The notes under the pieces were generated by a model. The model was not told where the DNA came from. It did not search any database and saw only the letters and a program-made list of their open reading frames with translations. Shown one piece after another: positions 16,119 to 25,439 of a stretch of 64,000 nucleotides of DNA. The translations under genes and the position numbers were made by a program. This stretch comes from Nitrosomonas stercoris (GTDB lineage Bacteria; Pseudomonadota; Gammaproteobacteria; Burkholderiales; Nitrosomonadaceae), in assembly GCA_006742785.1 (NCBI GenBank), contig AP019755.1:1054001-1118000 (forward strand). Direction: 5' to 3'. Within the stretch, counting starts at the first letter, position 1; each line of letters opens with the position of its first letter.

Positions 16119-17414
16119 ATGAAATGGCTTGATCTTCCTTTGACGCATAGTGCTATGGGTCAAATCCATTTGCCAGGCTCAAAAAGTATCTCCAACCGTG
16201 TTCTTCTATTATCTGCACTTGCTGAAGGCATAACTGACATCAGTAATCTGCTTGAATCCGATGATACTGAGCGAATGCTGGAGGCACTAAAGATACTAGG
16301 TGTGACAATTGAGCATAGCAATGCCGGGCGCTATATCGTTACAGGGTGTGCAGGTGATTTTCCTGTAAAGTCAGCCCGATTATTTCTCGGAAATGCCGGC
16401 ACTGCATTTCGTCCTTTGACAGCCGTGTTGGCGCTGATGCGAGGACATTATTATCTGACCGGTGTGCCACGTATGCATGAGCGTCCGGTAGGTGATCTGG
16501 TCGACGCGCTACGTCAAATTGGTGCAGCTATCACTTATCTTGGGCAAGAGCGTTTTCCTCCCTTGGAGATTCATCCTGCCGATATTCATCCTGCCGATAT
16601 TTCAGTCAACGGTAATATTTCCAGCCAATTTCTGAGCGGATTGCTAATGGCACTACCTCTCACCGGTCAGCCAGTTACAATTAGTGTGAATGGTGTCCTG
16701 ATTTCACAACCTTATATCGCACTGACCATTGCTCAGATGGCACATTTTGGTGTGCAGGTTGAGAGAGCATCCTGGCAACGTTTTACCTTACCTGGAAGCC
16801 AGGTTTATCGTAGCCCTGCAACCATTGCAGTTGAAGGAGATGCGTCTTCTGCCTCCTATTTTTTGGCTGCAGGTGCTATTGCGGGTGGGCCAGTACGTGT
16901 TGTGGGTGTTGGGCAAGATAGTTATCAAGGAGATGTTCGCTTTGTGGAAGCGCTTGAGGCAATGGGCGCGCATATTCGTATTGGTGATACTTGGATAGAA
17001 ACTAGCGGCTCACATGAATCTGGTAGTCGTGGCTTAAAAGCAATTGATTTTGATTGTAATCATATCCCGGATGCAGCTATGACGTTGGCAGTAACCGCGT
17101 TGTTTGCACAAGGTACAACTACGTTGAGAAATATTGCCAGTTGGCGAGTTAAGGAAACAGACCGCATTGCAGCGATGTCAACGGAACTGCGTAAGCTAGG
17201 TGCTCAGGTGGAATCTGGAGATGATTTTTTACGAGTTACACCGCCAGATGGTTCATTGGTACCGAATGCAGCAATTGATACTTATGATGATCATCGTATG
17301 GCAATGTGCTTCTCTTTGGCGTCGTTTGGTGTGTCAGTACGAATCAATGACCCGCTCTGTGTCGCCAAAACTTTTCCCGATTATTTTGAAAAATTTGCTG
17401 AAATTACGCGCTGA
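16119..17414 (+). CDS. aroA: 3-phosphoshikimate 1-carboxyvinyltransferase (EPSP synthase)
   Basis: The protein has 431 residues. Substrate-binding motifs are visible: [18 protein letters not shown] (phosphate-binding Lys), [31 protein letters not shown], and [21 protein letters not shown] near the end. It makes EPSP from shikimate-3-phosphate and phosphoenolpyruvate on the chorismate pathway. A 15-bp tandem duplication adds a repeated IHPAD unit near residue 151-160. First gene of an aroA-cmk-rpsA-ihfB-lapA block. Confidence 0.97.
   Translation: MKWLDLPLTHSAMGQIHLPGSKSISNRVLLLSALAEGITDISNLLESDDTERMLEALKILGVTIEHSNAGRYIVTGCAGDFPVKSARLFLGNAGTAFRPLTAVLALMRGHYYLTGVPRMHERPVGDLVDALRQIGAAITYLGQERFPPLEIHPADIHPADISVNGNISSQFLSGLLMALPLTGQPVTISVNGVLISQPYIALTIAQMAHFGVQVERASWQRFTLPGSQVYRSPATIAVEGDASSASYFLAAGAIAGGPVRVVGVGQDSYQGDVRFVEALEAMGAHIRIGDTWIETSGSHESGSRGLKAIDFDCNHIPDAAMTLAVTALFAQGTTTLRNIASWRVKETDRIAAMSTELRKLGAQVESGDDFLRVTPPDGSLVPNAAIDTYDDHRMAMCFSLASFGVSVRINDPLCVAKTFPDYFEKFAEITR
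16569..16598 (+). repeat. 15-bp tandem duplication inside aroA
   Basis: ATTCATCCTGCCGAT occurs twice in a row (16569-16583, 16584-16598), duplicating five codons in a surface-loop region without changing frame. Confidence 0.9.
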
Positions 17415-17489
17415 TAATTTCGGGTGTGTTGTTATGCTCGCCACGAATTATGCAGATCCGGAAATATTTTGTTTAAATTTTTATAAGCC

Positions 17490-18170
17490 ATGAAGAATCA
17501 AGCTATTCCGGTTATCACGCTGGATGGTCCTTCTGCATCGGGAAAAGGTACCATTGCTCATCTGGTCGCACAGGCACTGGGATTTCACTATCTTGATAGT
17601 GGTGTGCTTTACCGATTGGTTGCATTGGCTGCGATGAAGCATGCGATAGCAGCAGAAGATGAGCCAAATATAGTAGCAATGGCTCGTTGTTTGAATGTTT
17701 CTTTTGTCGACGCAACTGTTCAGCTGGATGGCGTGGATGTCAGTGAAGCGGTACGCGCCGAGATATGTGGAGAGTATGCTTCCAGAATTGCGCAATATCC
17801 AACGCTTAGGGAAGTGTTATTGGATCGTCAGCGCAATTTCCGTGAGTTACCTGGTTTGGTAACGGATGGACGTGACATGGGATCAGTCGTTTTTCCAGAT
17901 GCCACCTTGAAAATATACCTGACTGCTGATGCAGAAGAACGTGCCCGCCGTCGCTATAAGCAGTTGATAGAGAAGGGAATAAATGCTAACATCGCCGATC
18001 TTGTTGCGTCTCTTCGCGAGCGTGATGAGCGGGATAGTAAGCGTTTGGCATCGCCATTGCAGCAATGTGAGGATACGCATTTGCTGGATACAACTGGTTT
18101 CAGTATCGACCAGGTTGTCAATCAGGTGCTTAGTATGTATGCCGATATCAGTACCACCAGCCAACTTTAA
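17490..18170 (+). CDS. cmk: Cytidylate kinase
   Basis: The protein has 226 residues. The P-loop LDGPSASGKGT is at residues ~11-21, followed by HYLDSGVLYR, GRDMGSVVFPDA and the RARRRY Arg-rich lid. It phosphorylates CMP and dCMP. It starts 75 bp after aroA and lies ahead of rpsA, the usual order. Confidence 0.96.
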   Translation: MKNQAIPVITLDGPSASGKGTIAHLVAQALGFHYLDSGVLYRLVALAAMKHAIAAEDEPNIVAMARCLNVSFVDATVQLDGVDVSEAVRAEICGEYASRIAQYPTLREVLLDRQRNFRELPGLVTDGRDMGSVVFPDATLKIYLTADAEERARRRYKQLIEKGINANIADLVASLRERDERDSKRLASPLQQCEDTHLLDTTGFSIDQVVNQVLSMYADISTTSQL

Positions 18171-18210
18171 GATACAAATCTTATTGTTGTTTTATTAACT
18201 AACCAACCGA

Positions 18211-18238
18211 TCTTCTATTCGCTAGAAGAATTATTTTT
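18211..18238 (+). promoter_or_regulatory. Hairpin in the rpsA leader
   Basis: A 7-bp perfect stem, TCTTCTA (18211-18217) with TAGAAGA (18223-18229) and loop TTCGC, is followed by ATTATTTTT. It resembles a weak terminator or attenuator ahead of rpsA. The rpsA start at 18255 has no Shine-Dalgarno in the AT-rich sequence after the hairpin. In Escherichia coli the rpsA leader likewise lacks a strong SD and is controlled by S1 itself, so the same logic is plausible here. Confidence 0.45.
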
Positions 18239-18254
18239 AATCGAGTGTTTTTAA

Positions 18255-19967
18255 ATGACTAATGCAACCAATGTAACAGATTCTACAGAAAGCTTTGCCG
18301 ATCTTCTTAATGAAAGCCTGATGCATAAAGAAATGCGTGTGGGTGAAGTGATCACAGCGGAAATTGTGCGGATTGATTACAACTTCGTGGTAGTGAATGC
18401 CGGGTTGAAATCAGAGAGCTATATTCCGATTGAGGAATTTAAAAACGACAAAGGCGAAGTTGAAGCGCAAGAAGGAGAATTTGTCAGTGTTGCTATTGAA
18501 GCACTGGAAAATGGGTATGGTGAAAGCCGGTTATCAAGAGATAAAGCCAAGCGCTTGAGTGCCTGGTATGCTCTGGAAGACGCCATGGAAAAAGGCACGA
18601 TTGTTACTGGCATGGTGAATGGAAAAGTAAAAGGTGGTATGACGGCAACTATTGATGGTATTCGCGCCTTTTTGCCGGGTTCCTTAGTGGACGTTCGCCC
18701 GGTCAAGGATATGACACCTTATGAAAACAAGGAAATGGAATTTAAGGTGATCAAGCTTGATCGCAAGCGCAATAACGTAGTGGTATCTAGACGTGCTGTG
18801 CTGGAAGAAACGTTAGGAGCGGATCGCGATGAGTTGTTGGCAAGCCTGAAGGAAGGTGCAGTTGTTCAGGGAATTGTTAAAAATATTACAGACTACGGTG
18901 CTTTCGTTGATTTAGGAGGAATTGATGGTCTGTTGCATATCACAGATCTTGCTTGGCGACGTGTCAAGCATCCTACGGAAGTTGTTAATATCGGAGATGA
19001 AGTCTCTGCCAAAATTCTGAAATTTGATCAGGAAAAAGTTCGTGTATCGCTGGGATTAAAGCAATTGACGGAGGATCCGTGGGTGGGCTTGTCCAAGCGT
19101 TACCCGCAAGGTACGCGTATGTTCGGTAAAGTGACCAACATGACTGATTATGGTGCTTTTGTTGAAATCGAACAGGGTATCGAAGGCTTAGTGCATGTTT
19201 CAGAAATGGATTGGACCAACAAGAATGTGTATCCATCCAAAGTGGTGCAATTAGGGGATGAAGTTGAAGTCATGATTTTGGATATTGACGAAGAACGTCG
19301 TCGTATCTCGCTGGGCATGAAGCAATGTAAGCCAAATCCATGGGAAGAATTTGCGCTTGGCTTTGAAAAAGGTAATAAAGTTACCGGTCAAATCAAATCC
19401 ATTACCGATTTTGGGTTGTTTATAGGTTTACCTGGAAATATCGATGGCTTAGTGCATTTATCTGATCTTTCCTGGATTCAGCCGGGTGAAAAGGCAATTA
19501 GTGAATTCAGAAAAGGTGATGAGGTTGAAGCGATTGTCTTGTCCATTGATGTTGAAAAAGAGCGTATTTCTCTGGGAATCAAACAGCTGGAAGGCGATCC
19601 TTTTAATATATATGTCGCTGCGCATGACAAAAATAGTGTTGTCAAGGGTATTGTGAAATCTGTTGATGCTAAAGGAGCAGTTGTGACGCTCGCAGATGAT
19701 GTGGAAGGTTATTTGCGCGCTTCTGAATTATCTCGTGACAAGATCGAAGATATCCGTTCGTATGTTAATGAGGGCGATGAAATTGAAGCGATAATTATTA
19801 ATATTGATCGTAAAAATAGAAATATTAGTTTGTCAGTTAAGGCAAAACTCCAGGAAGAAGAAAGCAAGGCAGTTCGATCATTGTCACCGGCTCCTGCCAA
19901 CGCGGGAACAACCAATCTAGGTGCGCTGCTAAAAGCTAAGATAGATAGCAAATCTTCAGAAGAATAA
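18255..19967 (+). CDS. rpsA: 30S ribosomal protein S1
   Basis: The protein has 570 residues with six S1/OB repeats. Recurring Nx[18 protein letters not shown] motifs appear from ~residue 195 on ([63 protein letters not shown]). The first two domains bind the ribosome and the later ones bind mRNA. Full length and intact. It is followed after 9 bases by ihfB. Confidence 0.98.
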   Translation: MTNATNVTDSTESFADLLNESLMHKEMRVGEVITAEIVRIDYNFVVVNAGLKSESYIPIEEFKNDKGEVEAQEGEFVSVAIEALENGYGESRLSRDKAKRLSAWYALEDAMEKGTIVTGMVNGKVKGGMTATIDGIRAFLPGSLVDVRPVKDMTPYENKEMEFKVIKLDRKRNNVVVSRRAVLEETLGADRDELLASLKEGAVVQGIVKNITDYGAFVDLGGIDGLLHITDLAWRRVKHPTEVVNIGDEVSAKILKFDQEKVRVSLGLKQLTEDPWVGLSKRYPQGTRMFGKVTNMTDYGAFVEIEQGIEGLVHVSEMDWTNKNVYPSKVVQLGDEVEVMILDIDEERRRISLGMKQCKPNPWEEFALGFEKGNKVTGQIKSITDFGLFIGLPGNIDGLVHLSDLSWIQPGEKAISEFRKGDEVEAIVLSIDVEKERISLGIKQLEGDPFNIYVAAHDKNSVVKGIVKSVDAKGAVVTLADDVEGYLRASELSRDKIEDIRSYVNEGDEIEAIIINIDRKNRNISLSVKAKLQEEESKAVRSLSPAPANAGTTNLGALLKAKIDSKSSEE

Positions 19968-19976
19968 AAACGTATT

Positions 19977-20297
19977 ATGACAAAATCTGAACTGATTTCC
20001 CGGCTAGCAGAACGTTTCCCGCAATTATTAGCGAAGGATGCAGAATTGGTCGTTAAGATAATTCTGGATGCGATGACTAAAAGCCTTGCTAAGGGAGAAC
20101 GTATTGAAATCCGTGGATTTGGCAGTTTCGATTTGAATTATAGACCCTCTCGCATTGGACGTAACCCTAAATCAGGTGAAAAGGTGCATGTCCCAGAAAA
20201 ATATGTACCACATTTCAAGGCTGGTAAGAAAATGCGAGAGTTGATCAATGCTAACTATAAGGAGCGAGCAGGGCTATATGATCAGGCAGCGGGTTAA
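19977..20297 (+). CDS. ihfB: Integration host factor subunit beta
   Basis: The protein has 106 residues of the HU/IHF fold: [17 protein letters not shown], the [14 protein letters not shown] beta arm and the DNA-intercalating [12 protein letters not shown] loop with Pro. It forms a DNA-bending heterodimer with IhfA. The C-terminus ([12 protein letters not shown]) is slightly extended. Confidence 0.96.
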   Translation: MTKSELISRLAERFPQLLAKDAELVVKIILDAMTKSLAKGERIEIRGFGSFDLNYRPSRIGRNPKSGEKVHVPEKYVPHFKAGKKMRELINANYKERAGLYDQAAG

Positions 20298-20434
20298 GAA
20301 ATTCATGTCAAAATAAGTCACTTTATTATCGAATATTGGAAATGTATCTAGTTTGTGGCTATATTTATATTTCCGGTGTTCGATCTTTCATCCTAAATCC
20401 AGACAGAAAAAATTGAATCTGAAGAAGTAAAAGT

Positions 20435-20638
20435 ATGTTTGCTACCCTTATACGACTGCTCGTCTTTTTGTTTCTATTGAGCGTCGCCATCAAAAATTCT
20501 GAAATAGTCACAATCTACTATTATCTAGGAATAGAGTGGGAAGTACCGATGGTGGTTGTCCTGTTTTTCTGTTTTGCAATAGGCGCTTTGTTCGGTTATT
20601 TGTCCTGCTTTATGAAAAAAACACATCACAAAAATTAA
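20435..20638 (+). CDS. lapA: LapA-family (DUF1049) membrane protein
   Basis: The protein has 67 residues with two transmembrane helices ([17 protein letters not shown] and [18 protein letters not shown]) around the [15 protein letters not shown] motif typical of LapA. In relatives LapA works with LapB in controlling LPS synthesis through LpxC turnover. No lapB follows here; pyrF comes next after 13 bases. Confidence 0.85.
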   Translation: MFATLIRLLVFLFLLSVAIKNSEIVTIYYYLGIEWEVPMVVVLFFCFAIGALFGYLSCFMKKTHHKN

Positions 20639-20651
20639 TGCTCCTGTTTGT

Positions 20652-21353
20652 ATGAATGATCCGCGTATTATTATTGCGTTGGATTTTCCAGATCAGACAA
20701 CTGCTCTCAATCTTGCAGCTAGGTTAGATCATAAGCTGTGTCGAGTTAAGGTTGGAAAAGAGCTGTTCACAGCCGCGGGGCCGCAGTTGGTTGAAAAATT
20801 AATGCAGTTGGGTTTTGATGTTTTTCTTGATCTAAAATTTCATGATATTCCCAATACCACTGCGGCTGCTTGTCGCGCCGCAGCATCGTTAGGTGTGTGG
20901 ATGATAAATGTGCATGCGCTTGGCGGAGAAAAAATGCTACGTGCTGCTCAGCAAGCGGTGGAAGGGAGAAAAACTAAGCTTATTGCAGTTACGCTCTTAA
21001 CCAGCATGAGCCGCGATGATTTGCGGGAAATCAATATAGCGGGCACACCAGAAATCATCGTGCAGCAGCTTGCTTTATTGACGCAACGTTGTGGCTTACA
21101 TGGCGTCGTTTGTTCTGCATTGGAAGCAGCAAATCTACGAGCAGTAACAGGTAAGGGTTTTTGGCTAGTTACGCCTGGTATTCGTGCATCTGATGGGAAT
21201 CAGGATGATCAGGTAAGAATTGCGACACCAACCTCGGCTATTCACGATGGTGCTGACTATCTTGTTATCGGCAGACCAATTACCCGTTCACTTGATCCAC
21301 TCACAGCACTACAGCGTTTTAATGACGAAGTAACGGTAGCGCTGAATAATTAA
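20652..21353 (+). CDS. pyrF: Orotidine 5'-phosphate decarboxylase
   Basis: The protein has 233 residues. TIM-barrel motifs are present: [21 protein letters not shown], and the catalytic [12 protein letters not shown] (the Asp-Lys-Asp network). Phosphate binding is in TPGIR and VIGRPIT. It makes UMP, the last de novo pyrimidine step. Convergent with the squalene synthase-like gene only 14 bp away, with no obvious terminator between. Confidence 0.97.
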   Translation: MNDPRIIIALDFPDQTTALNLAARLDHKLCRVKVGKELFTAAGPQLVEKLMQLGFDVFLDLKFHDIPNTTAAACRAAASLGVWMINVHALGGEKMLRAAQQAVEGRKTKLIAVTLLTSMSRDDLREINIAGTPEIIVQQLALLTQRCGLHGVVCSALEAANLRAVTGKGFWLVTPGIRASDGNQDDQVRIATPTSAIHDGADYLVIGRPITRSLDPLTALQRFNDEVTVALNN

Positions 21354-21367
21354 TTTTAGGAAATGCC

Positions 21368-22420
21368 TTATTGTTCAACAATACGTATTGCTGGCAAATT
21401 TCTAGAAGCAACTGTAAAAATCTTTTTAAGTGCCCAATCCTGGCGGGCTAACAGGCTAGTAATCAGAATGGTAGCTTTGACGCTTCTACGCGAAATTTTT
21501 ACTTGTTGGCCAATTGTAAAATCGCGTCTGCGATTGATCTTGTTCAAAGTGAGTACCGCCATACCAATGGCCCATAAACAAAAGCGGCGTATACCTGTTT
21601 CGTGGGAGGGAATTAGACTAGTATAGATCATAGCATTCCATAAATGTGATCTTGCCGTTCCGATTAACGTCCCTAGCCCGTTGTGAAAACCTGGTTCTGG
21701 GTATTCTGGCTGTAACTCATTGAGATCGAAGCCTTCTTTTAGGAAAACATCTCGTGGTAGCCAGCAAGCACCTCGTTTTCTATCTTCCCAAATATCTTTT
21801 AGGATATTGGTCATTTGCAAACCTTGCCCAAACGATACCGACAATTCCATCAAAGTGGATTTATGCTGATTAATTTCAGGTGAGTAATCGCAAAAGAGTT
21901 CGGTCAGCATTTCACCTACGACACCGGCAACATGGTAGCAATAGAGGTCCATGGCAGCCATATTTTCTAAACCTGATAGCGAGGCTTCTTCCTGATAGGC
22001 GGCCATACCTTGGCTCATGATGCGAATACAGCGCTCAAGCGCCTGGCGTTGCACTGGGTTGAAGCTGTGTGTGATGCGTATGACAGTGGAGGTGTTGCGA
22101 ATTAAGTCATGCTCGGCGGGAATAGTATGATCTGAGAGTAAAGGAGACAAGGTTTGTGCAAAAACATCCGCAGCGACATTACCACTGACAACTTCAGTAA
22201 ACATTGTGGCGAATTTATGAGTTTGTTCTGGTGTCAGAGCGCTATCATCCTCAACTGTGTCAACGATGCGGCATAACAAATAAGCATTACCGATTACTGC
22301 ACGCAATGTCGGTGGCAATTGGGGAATGGTTAGTGCAAAAGTGCGTGATACACCTTGCAAAATATGATCTTGGTAGCGTGTATCATCAAGTGTTGTCGTG
22401 GTAACAATAGTATCCGGCAT
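21368..22420 (-). CDS. Squalene/phytoene synthase family, squalene-synthase type
   Basis: The protein has 350 residues. Both Asp-rich Mg-pyrophosphate motifs are present, DTVEDD (~54-59) and DIWED (~209-213), together with SRTFAL and the MDLYCYHVAGVVGEMLTELF block, which resembles single-enzyme squalene synthases more than HpnC/HpnD. The predicted reaction is head-to-head joining of two farnesyl diphosphates to squalene, feeding hopanoid synthesis. A C-terminal membrane anchor is not obvious; the tail (ITSLLARQDWALKKIF) is only moderately hydrophobic. No hopanoid cyclase is in the window. Phytoene or dehydrosqualene synthase remains possible. Confidence 0.85.
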   Translation of the reverse strand: MPDTIVTTTTLDDTRYQDHILQGVSRTFALTIPQLPPTLRAVIGNAYLLCRIVDTVEDDSALTPEQTHKFATMFTEVVSGNVAADVFAQTLSPLLSDHTIPAEHDLIRNTSTVIRITHSFNPVQRQALERCIRIMSQGMAAYQEEASLSGLENMAAMDLYCYHVAGVVGEMLTELFCDYSPEINQHKSTLMELSVSFGQGLQMTNILKDIWEDRKRGACWLPRDVFLKEGFDLNELQPEYPEPGFHNGLGTLIGTARSHLWNAMIYTSLIPSHETGIRRFCLWAIGMAVLTLNKINRRRDFTIGQQVKISRRSVKATILITSLLARQDWALKKIFTVASRNLPAIRIVEQ

Positions 22421-22440
22421 AGCTTGGTTTCTATACGATT

Positions 22441-23697
22441 TTAGGAGGGTATTTTTTCCAAGGCATACAAATCTTCTACGGTTTCACGTGCACGAACAAG
22501 ATGGACAGCATCACCTTCCACCATAATTTCTGCTGCTCGTGGTCGAGTGTTGTAATTGGAACTCATGCTCATACCATACGCACCAGCAGACATAATTGCC
22601 AGCAAATCATCTTTTGCTAATGCCAGACGACGATCATGCCCAAGGAAATCTCCTGTTTCACAAACAGGGCCGACAATTTGATACAGCTTTTCTTCTGCAT
22701 CGCGTTTGGTAGTTGATTGTATTGCGTGATATGCCTGATATAAGGTGGGGCGCAATAGATCGTTCATGGCCGCATCTACAATGGCAAAGTTACGATAAGG
22801 AGAATGCTTGAGATAGCATACTTGTGTCAACAATATGCCAGCATTGCCTACCATGGAACGCCCTGGTTCGATCAGCAATTGCTGTTGTGGATAATCTTCA
22901 GTAGCAGTGCATAACGCTTTGATATATTCTGTGATTGTCGGAGGTGTTTCCTGATCGTAACGAACGCCTAATCCACCGCCAAGATCCAGATGCTCGATCG
23001 TGATATGCATGGTTTGCAAGCGCTTCAACAAATCCAACATTTTATGAGCAGCTTCAATAAAAGGTTCGATTTCAGTCAACTGCGAGCCAATATGACAATC
23101 TAATCCCGCGATACGAATATTGGGCAGTTGTTGCGCTAATGCATATATACGTTCGGCTTCTGCTGCTGGAATACCAAATTTGTTTTCCTTCAATCCCGTA
23201 GAAATATAAGGATGCGTGTTGGCATCTACATCTGGGTTAACACGTAAACTGGTTGGCGCAATCTTTTTCATCTGCCCAGCAATCTCGTTTAACGTAATTA
23301 ATTCCATTTCTGATTCAACGTTAAAGCAGAGAATATTAGCTGCTAATGCTGCGCGCATTTCTTCGCGCGTTTTCCCAACACCAGAAAAAACAGTTTTTTG
23401 TGGATCACCTCCTGCTTTTAATACGCGCTGTAATTCTCCTCCGGAAACAATGTCGAAGCCGCTACCTAAGCGCGCGAGCAGATTTAACACAGCGAGATTC
23501 GAGTTGGCTTTTACTGCATAGCAAATGAGGTGATTGCGCTGGCCAAATGCGTGTTCAAAAGCTTGATAAGCTGAACGAATGGCGGCACTTGAGTAAATAT
23601 AACAAGGCGTGCCAAATTCAGCTGCAATTGCAGCAAGTGGCACGTCTTCTACATAAAGTTGATTGTTTCGGTAATTAAATGAGCTGAAATGGCTCAT
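22441..23697 (-). CDS. lysA: Diaminopimelate decarboxylase
   Basis: The protein has 418 residues, a fold-III PLP enzyme. The PLP Lys is in CYAVKANSNLAVLNLLA (~residue 61), followed by GFDIVSGGEL, the HIGSQLTE motif, GGGLGVRY phosphate binding, and the C-terminal GPVCETGDFLGHDR (Cys of the partner subunit) and SAGAYGMSMSSNYN. It makes lysine from meso-DAP. Its ATG overlaps the lptM stop as ATGA (23697-23694), so the two are translationally coupled. Confidence 0.97.
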   Translation of the reverse strand: MSHFSSFNYRNNQLYVEDVPLAAIAAEFGTPCYIYSSAAIRSAYQAFEHAFGQRNHLICYAVKANSNLAVLNLLARLGSGFDIVSGGELQRVLKAGGDPQKTVFSGVGKTREEMRAALAANILCFNVESEMELITLNEIAGQMKKIAPTSLRVNPDVDANTHPYISTGLKENKFGIPAAEAERIYALAQQLPNIRIAGLDCHIGSQLTEIEPFIEAAHKMLDLLKRLQTMHITIEHLDLGGGLGVRYDQETPPTITEYIKALCTATEDYPQQQLLIEPGRSMVGNAGILLTQVCYLKHSPYRNFAIVDAAMNDLLRPTLYQAYHAIQSTTKRDAEEKLYQIVGPVCETGDFLGHDRRLALAKDDLLAIMSAGAYGMSMSSNYNTRPRAAEIMVEGDAVHLVRARETVEDLYALEKIPS

Positions 23698-23816
23698 AGA
23701 TTTTCCTGTGTATGATGATGTGCGGGTGGATCTTGTGGCATATAAAGTGGACCTTTATAACCGCAGGCAGACAAGATCAATTGTGATAATAGTATTAAAC
23801 CAAATATGCGCAGCAT
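23694..23816 (-). CDS. lptM: Small lipoprotein LptM (YifL/LppL-like)
   Basis: Forty residues from ATG 23814-23816. Lipoprotein signal MLRIFGLILLSQLILSAC with the lipobox Cys at 18, then the family hallmark GYKGPLYMP. LptM assists assembly of the LPS translocon LptD/E in enterobacteria. Location next to lysA or dapF is usual for this family. The longer frame upstream would bury the signal peptide and is not used. Confidence 0.8.
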   Translation of the reverse strand: MLRIFGLILLSQLILSACGYKGPLYMPQDPPAHHHTQENL

Positions 23817-23899
23817 GTAGTTTACATAGAATAAACAGTTAGGATTCATACCAATATTTACTTGGTAGAACAAGCTCAGGTTGCAAATATAGTATCTTG

Positions 23900-24499
23900 T
23901 CATTGAGCTACATTAGGCAACCACTGTACCAGTTCATTCAGTAGGTTGTCACTTGCTGTTGCAAAGGCAGCAACAGCACCTGCGGCATCAGCGGTTTGAG
24001 TATTCTGCTTTTCAATAAAATTTTGTTGTGCTACGAGTTGATGCGTATGTAGCTCGTATAACGTCGTGTGTAGTTGTATGACAACTTCGCTGCTATCTGG
24101 AGAATCAAAAATTTGCGTGAATTCCACCAGGTTAATTTTTAGCAAATAATTGGTTGTTGTTTTGTAGTTAGGGTAACGAGGATTTTTGCTAGAAAAATGC
24201 TGTTTGAAGCGTTCAGTAAGCAGCTCAGCTGGAGATGCATTCCAGCGGCTAGCAGCATAGGTGTAAACACGCGCAGGATCGTGATAAGCAAGCCGATAAT
24301 GAATAGCTGATGTATCCAGCCAGCTGGGTGCAGTGATTGCAGCAAGCTGGATAGTTGCTGGAACAAGCGAGGTGGGCTGAGTAGTGGCGGCGGATGAACC
24401 AAGAGCATATATCGCAGCGGTAGTTGGTTCTTTGCTCGGCAGCAGGGTGCAGCCTGTTAACAGGATTATCAGAAACACCATCGGTAATTTCATCGTCAT
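23900..24499 (-). CDS. ABC-transport auxiliary lipoprotein (PqiC/ABC_trans_aux type)
   Basis: The protein has 199 residues from ATG 24497-24499 (MTMKLPMVFLIILLTGC). The lipobox LLTGC marks an outer-membrane or periplasmic lipoprotein. The body (IYALGSS, PSWLDTSAIHYRL, RVYTYAASRWNASPAELL) is typical of the auxiliary lipoproteins that partner MCE proteins in lipid transport. It starts 4 bases after the MCE gene stop and is probably one transcript with it. Confidence 0.78.
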   Translation of the reverse strand: MTMKLPMVFLIILLTGCTLLPSKEPTTAAIYALGSSAATTQPTSLVPATIQLAAITAPSWLDTSAIHYRLAYHDPARVYTYAASRWNASPAELLTERFKQHFSSKNPRYPNYKTTTNYLLKINLVEFTQIFDSPDSSEVVIQLHTTLYELHTHQLVAQQNFIEKQNTQTADAAGAVAAFATASDNLLNELVQWLPNVAQ

Positions 24500-24503
24500 C
24501 TTA

Positions 24504-25412
24504 TTACTGTGGTAACGGTTGTGGCGGAATAAATCCAGCTTCGCCTGGCCCAGGAGCAGCGTCAGGTTTGCCAAATATCAAGCTTTGTGGATGTGTTTCC
24601 AGCAAATTTATTAATTGATTTAACTTGCGCGTACTGTGCGTAACAGCCTGGCTGGTTGCATGCAGACTGGCCAGTGTGGCTGGTATTTCCTGCGCACCCT
24701 GAGTTAAATTGTCGACTAATCCTTGTTGTTGATTCAATGTGTGCAGAATTTGATCGGCACTCTCCATTACCTGACGACTTTGTTTAAGTGATGCAGTAAA
24801 TTCATTGCTTAATTGTGGCAAGGTTTGCAAGCCGTGCTGTAGTTTTTCTGCCAATCGATCGTAATTCTGAACGGCTTGTCCCAAGTAGTCCAAAAGATTA
24901 CTGAAATGGGCTTGATTTTTTTCGTTTAGCAACTGATTGATTTGCTTGATCGCGTTACTTGAGTTGGTAAGAATTTCTTCCAGAGAGTCAAATACAGTTT
25001 TGATCAAGGATGCTCGTAGCGGAATACGTGCTTCATCTTCCAGATAGCCTGATTCTGTTTCGATAAGTTCGTCATTGAGCTCAATATAAGTCAGGCCGGT
25101 GATTCCCTGGCTGGCTAGCTGGGCGTAAGTGCCGGCAGGCAGTTTGATCAAGCTATTGGCAGCAATACGTACGATGATATTACGCATATTTTCTGGATCA
25201 AAATAGATCGTTTCGACTTTGCCGATATTGACACCCCGATAGCGCACCGATGCTTCTGGGTTAAGGCCAGATACAGAGCCATCGGCTGAAATCAGCAGAT
25301 AGTGATTGTGATCGATGTCATCATCACTGAACCATTTGATAGCCATGACAGCTGCGATGCCTAATAGCAACACAAACAGCCCAGCAGCAAATGCGTGTGT
25401 TTGATTTTCCAT
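24504..25412 (-). CDS. MCE-domain (MlaD/PqiB-like) protein
   Basis: The protein has 302 residues. One N-terminal transmembrane anchor (~8-28, AFAAGLFVLLLGIAAVMAI) is followed by a single MCE domain (~38-115, GLNPEASVRYRGVNIGKVETI, ITGLTYIEL) and a long helical region (~130-290) likely to form a coiled-coil tube or needle. MCE proteins carry lipids across the periplasm. The permease and ATPase that normally accompany this pair are not adjacent: the next gene upstream is suhB. It would have to work with a transporter encoded elsewhere. Confidence 0.85.
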   Translation of the reverse strand: MENQTHAFAAGLFVLLLGIAAVMAIKWFSDDDIDHNHYLLISADGSVSGLNPEASVRYRGVNIGKVETIYFDPENMRNIIVRIAANSLIKLPAGTYAQLASQGITGLTYIELNDELIETESGYLEDEARIPLRASLIKTVFDSLEEILTNSSNAIKQINQLLNEKNQAHFSNLLDYLGQAVQNYDRLAEKLQHGLQTLPQLSNEFTASLKQSRQVMESADQILHTLNQQQGLVDNLTQGAQEIPATLASLHATSQAVTHSTRKLNQLINLLETHPQSLIFGKPDAAPGPGEAGFIPPQPLPQ

Positions 25413-25439
25413 CAGGTTATTTTGTGATTAATTCTGGAT

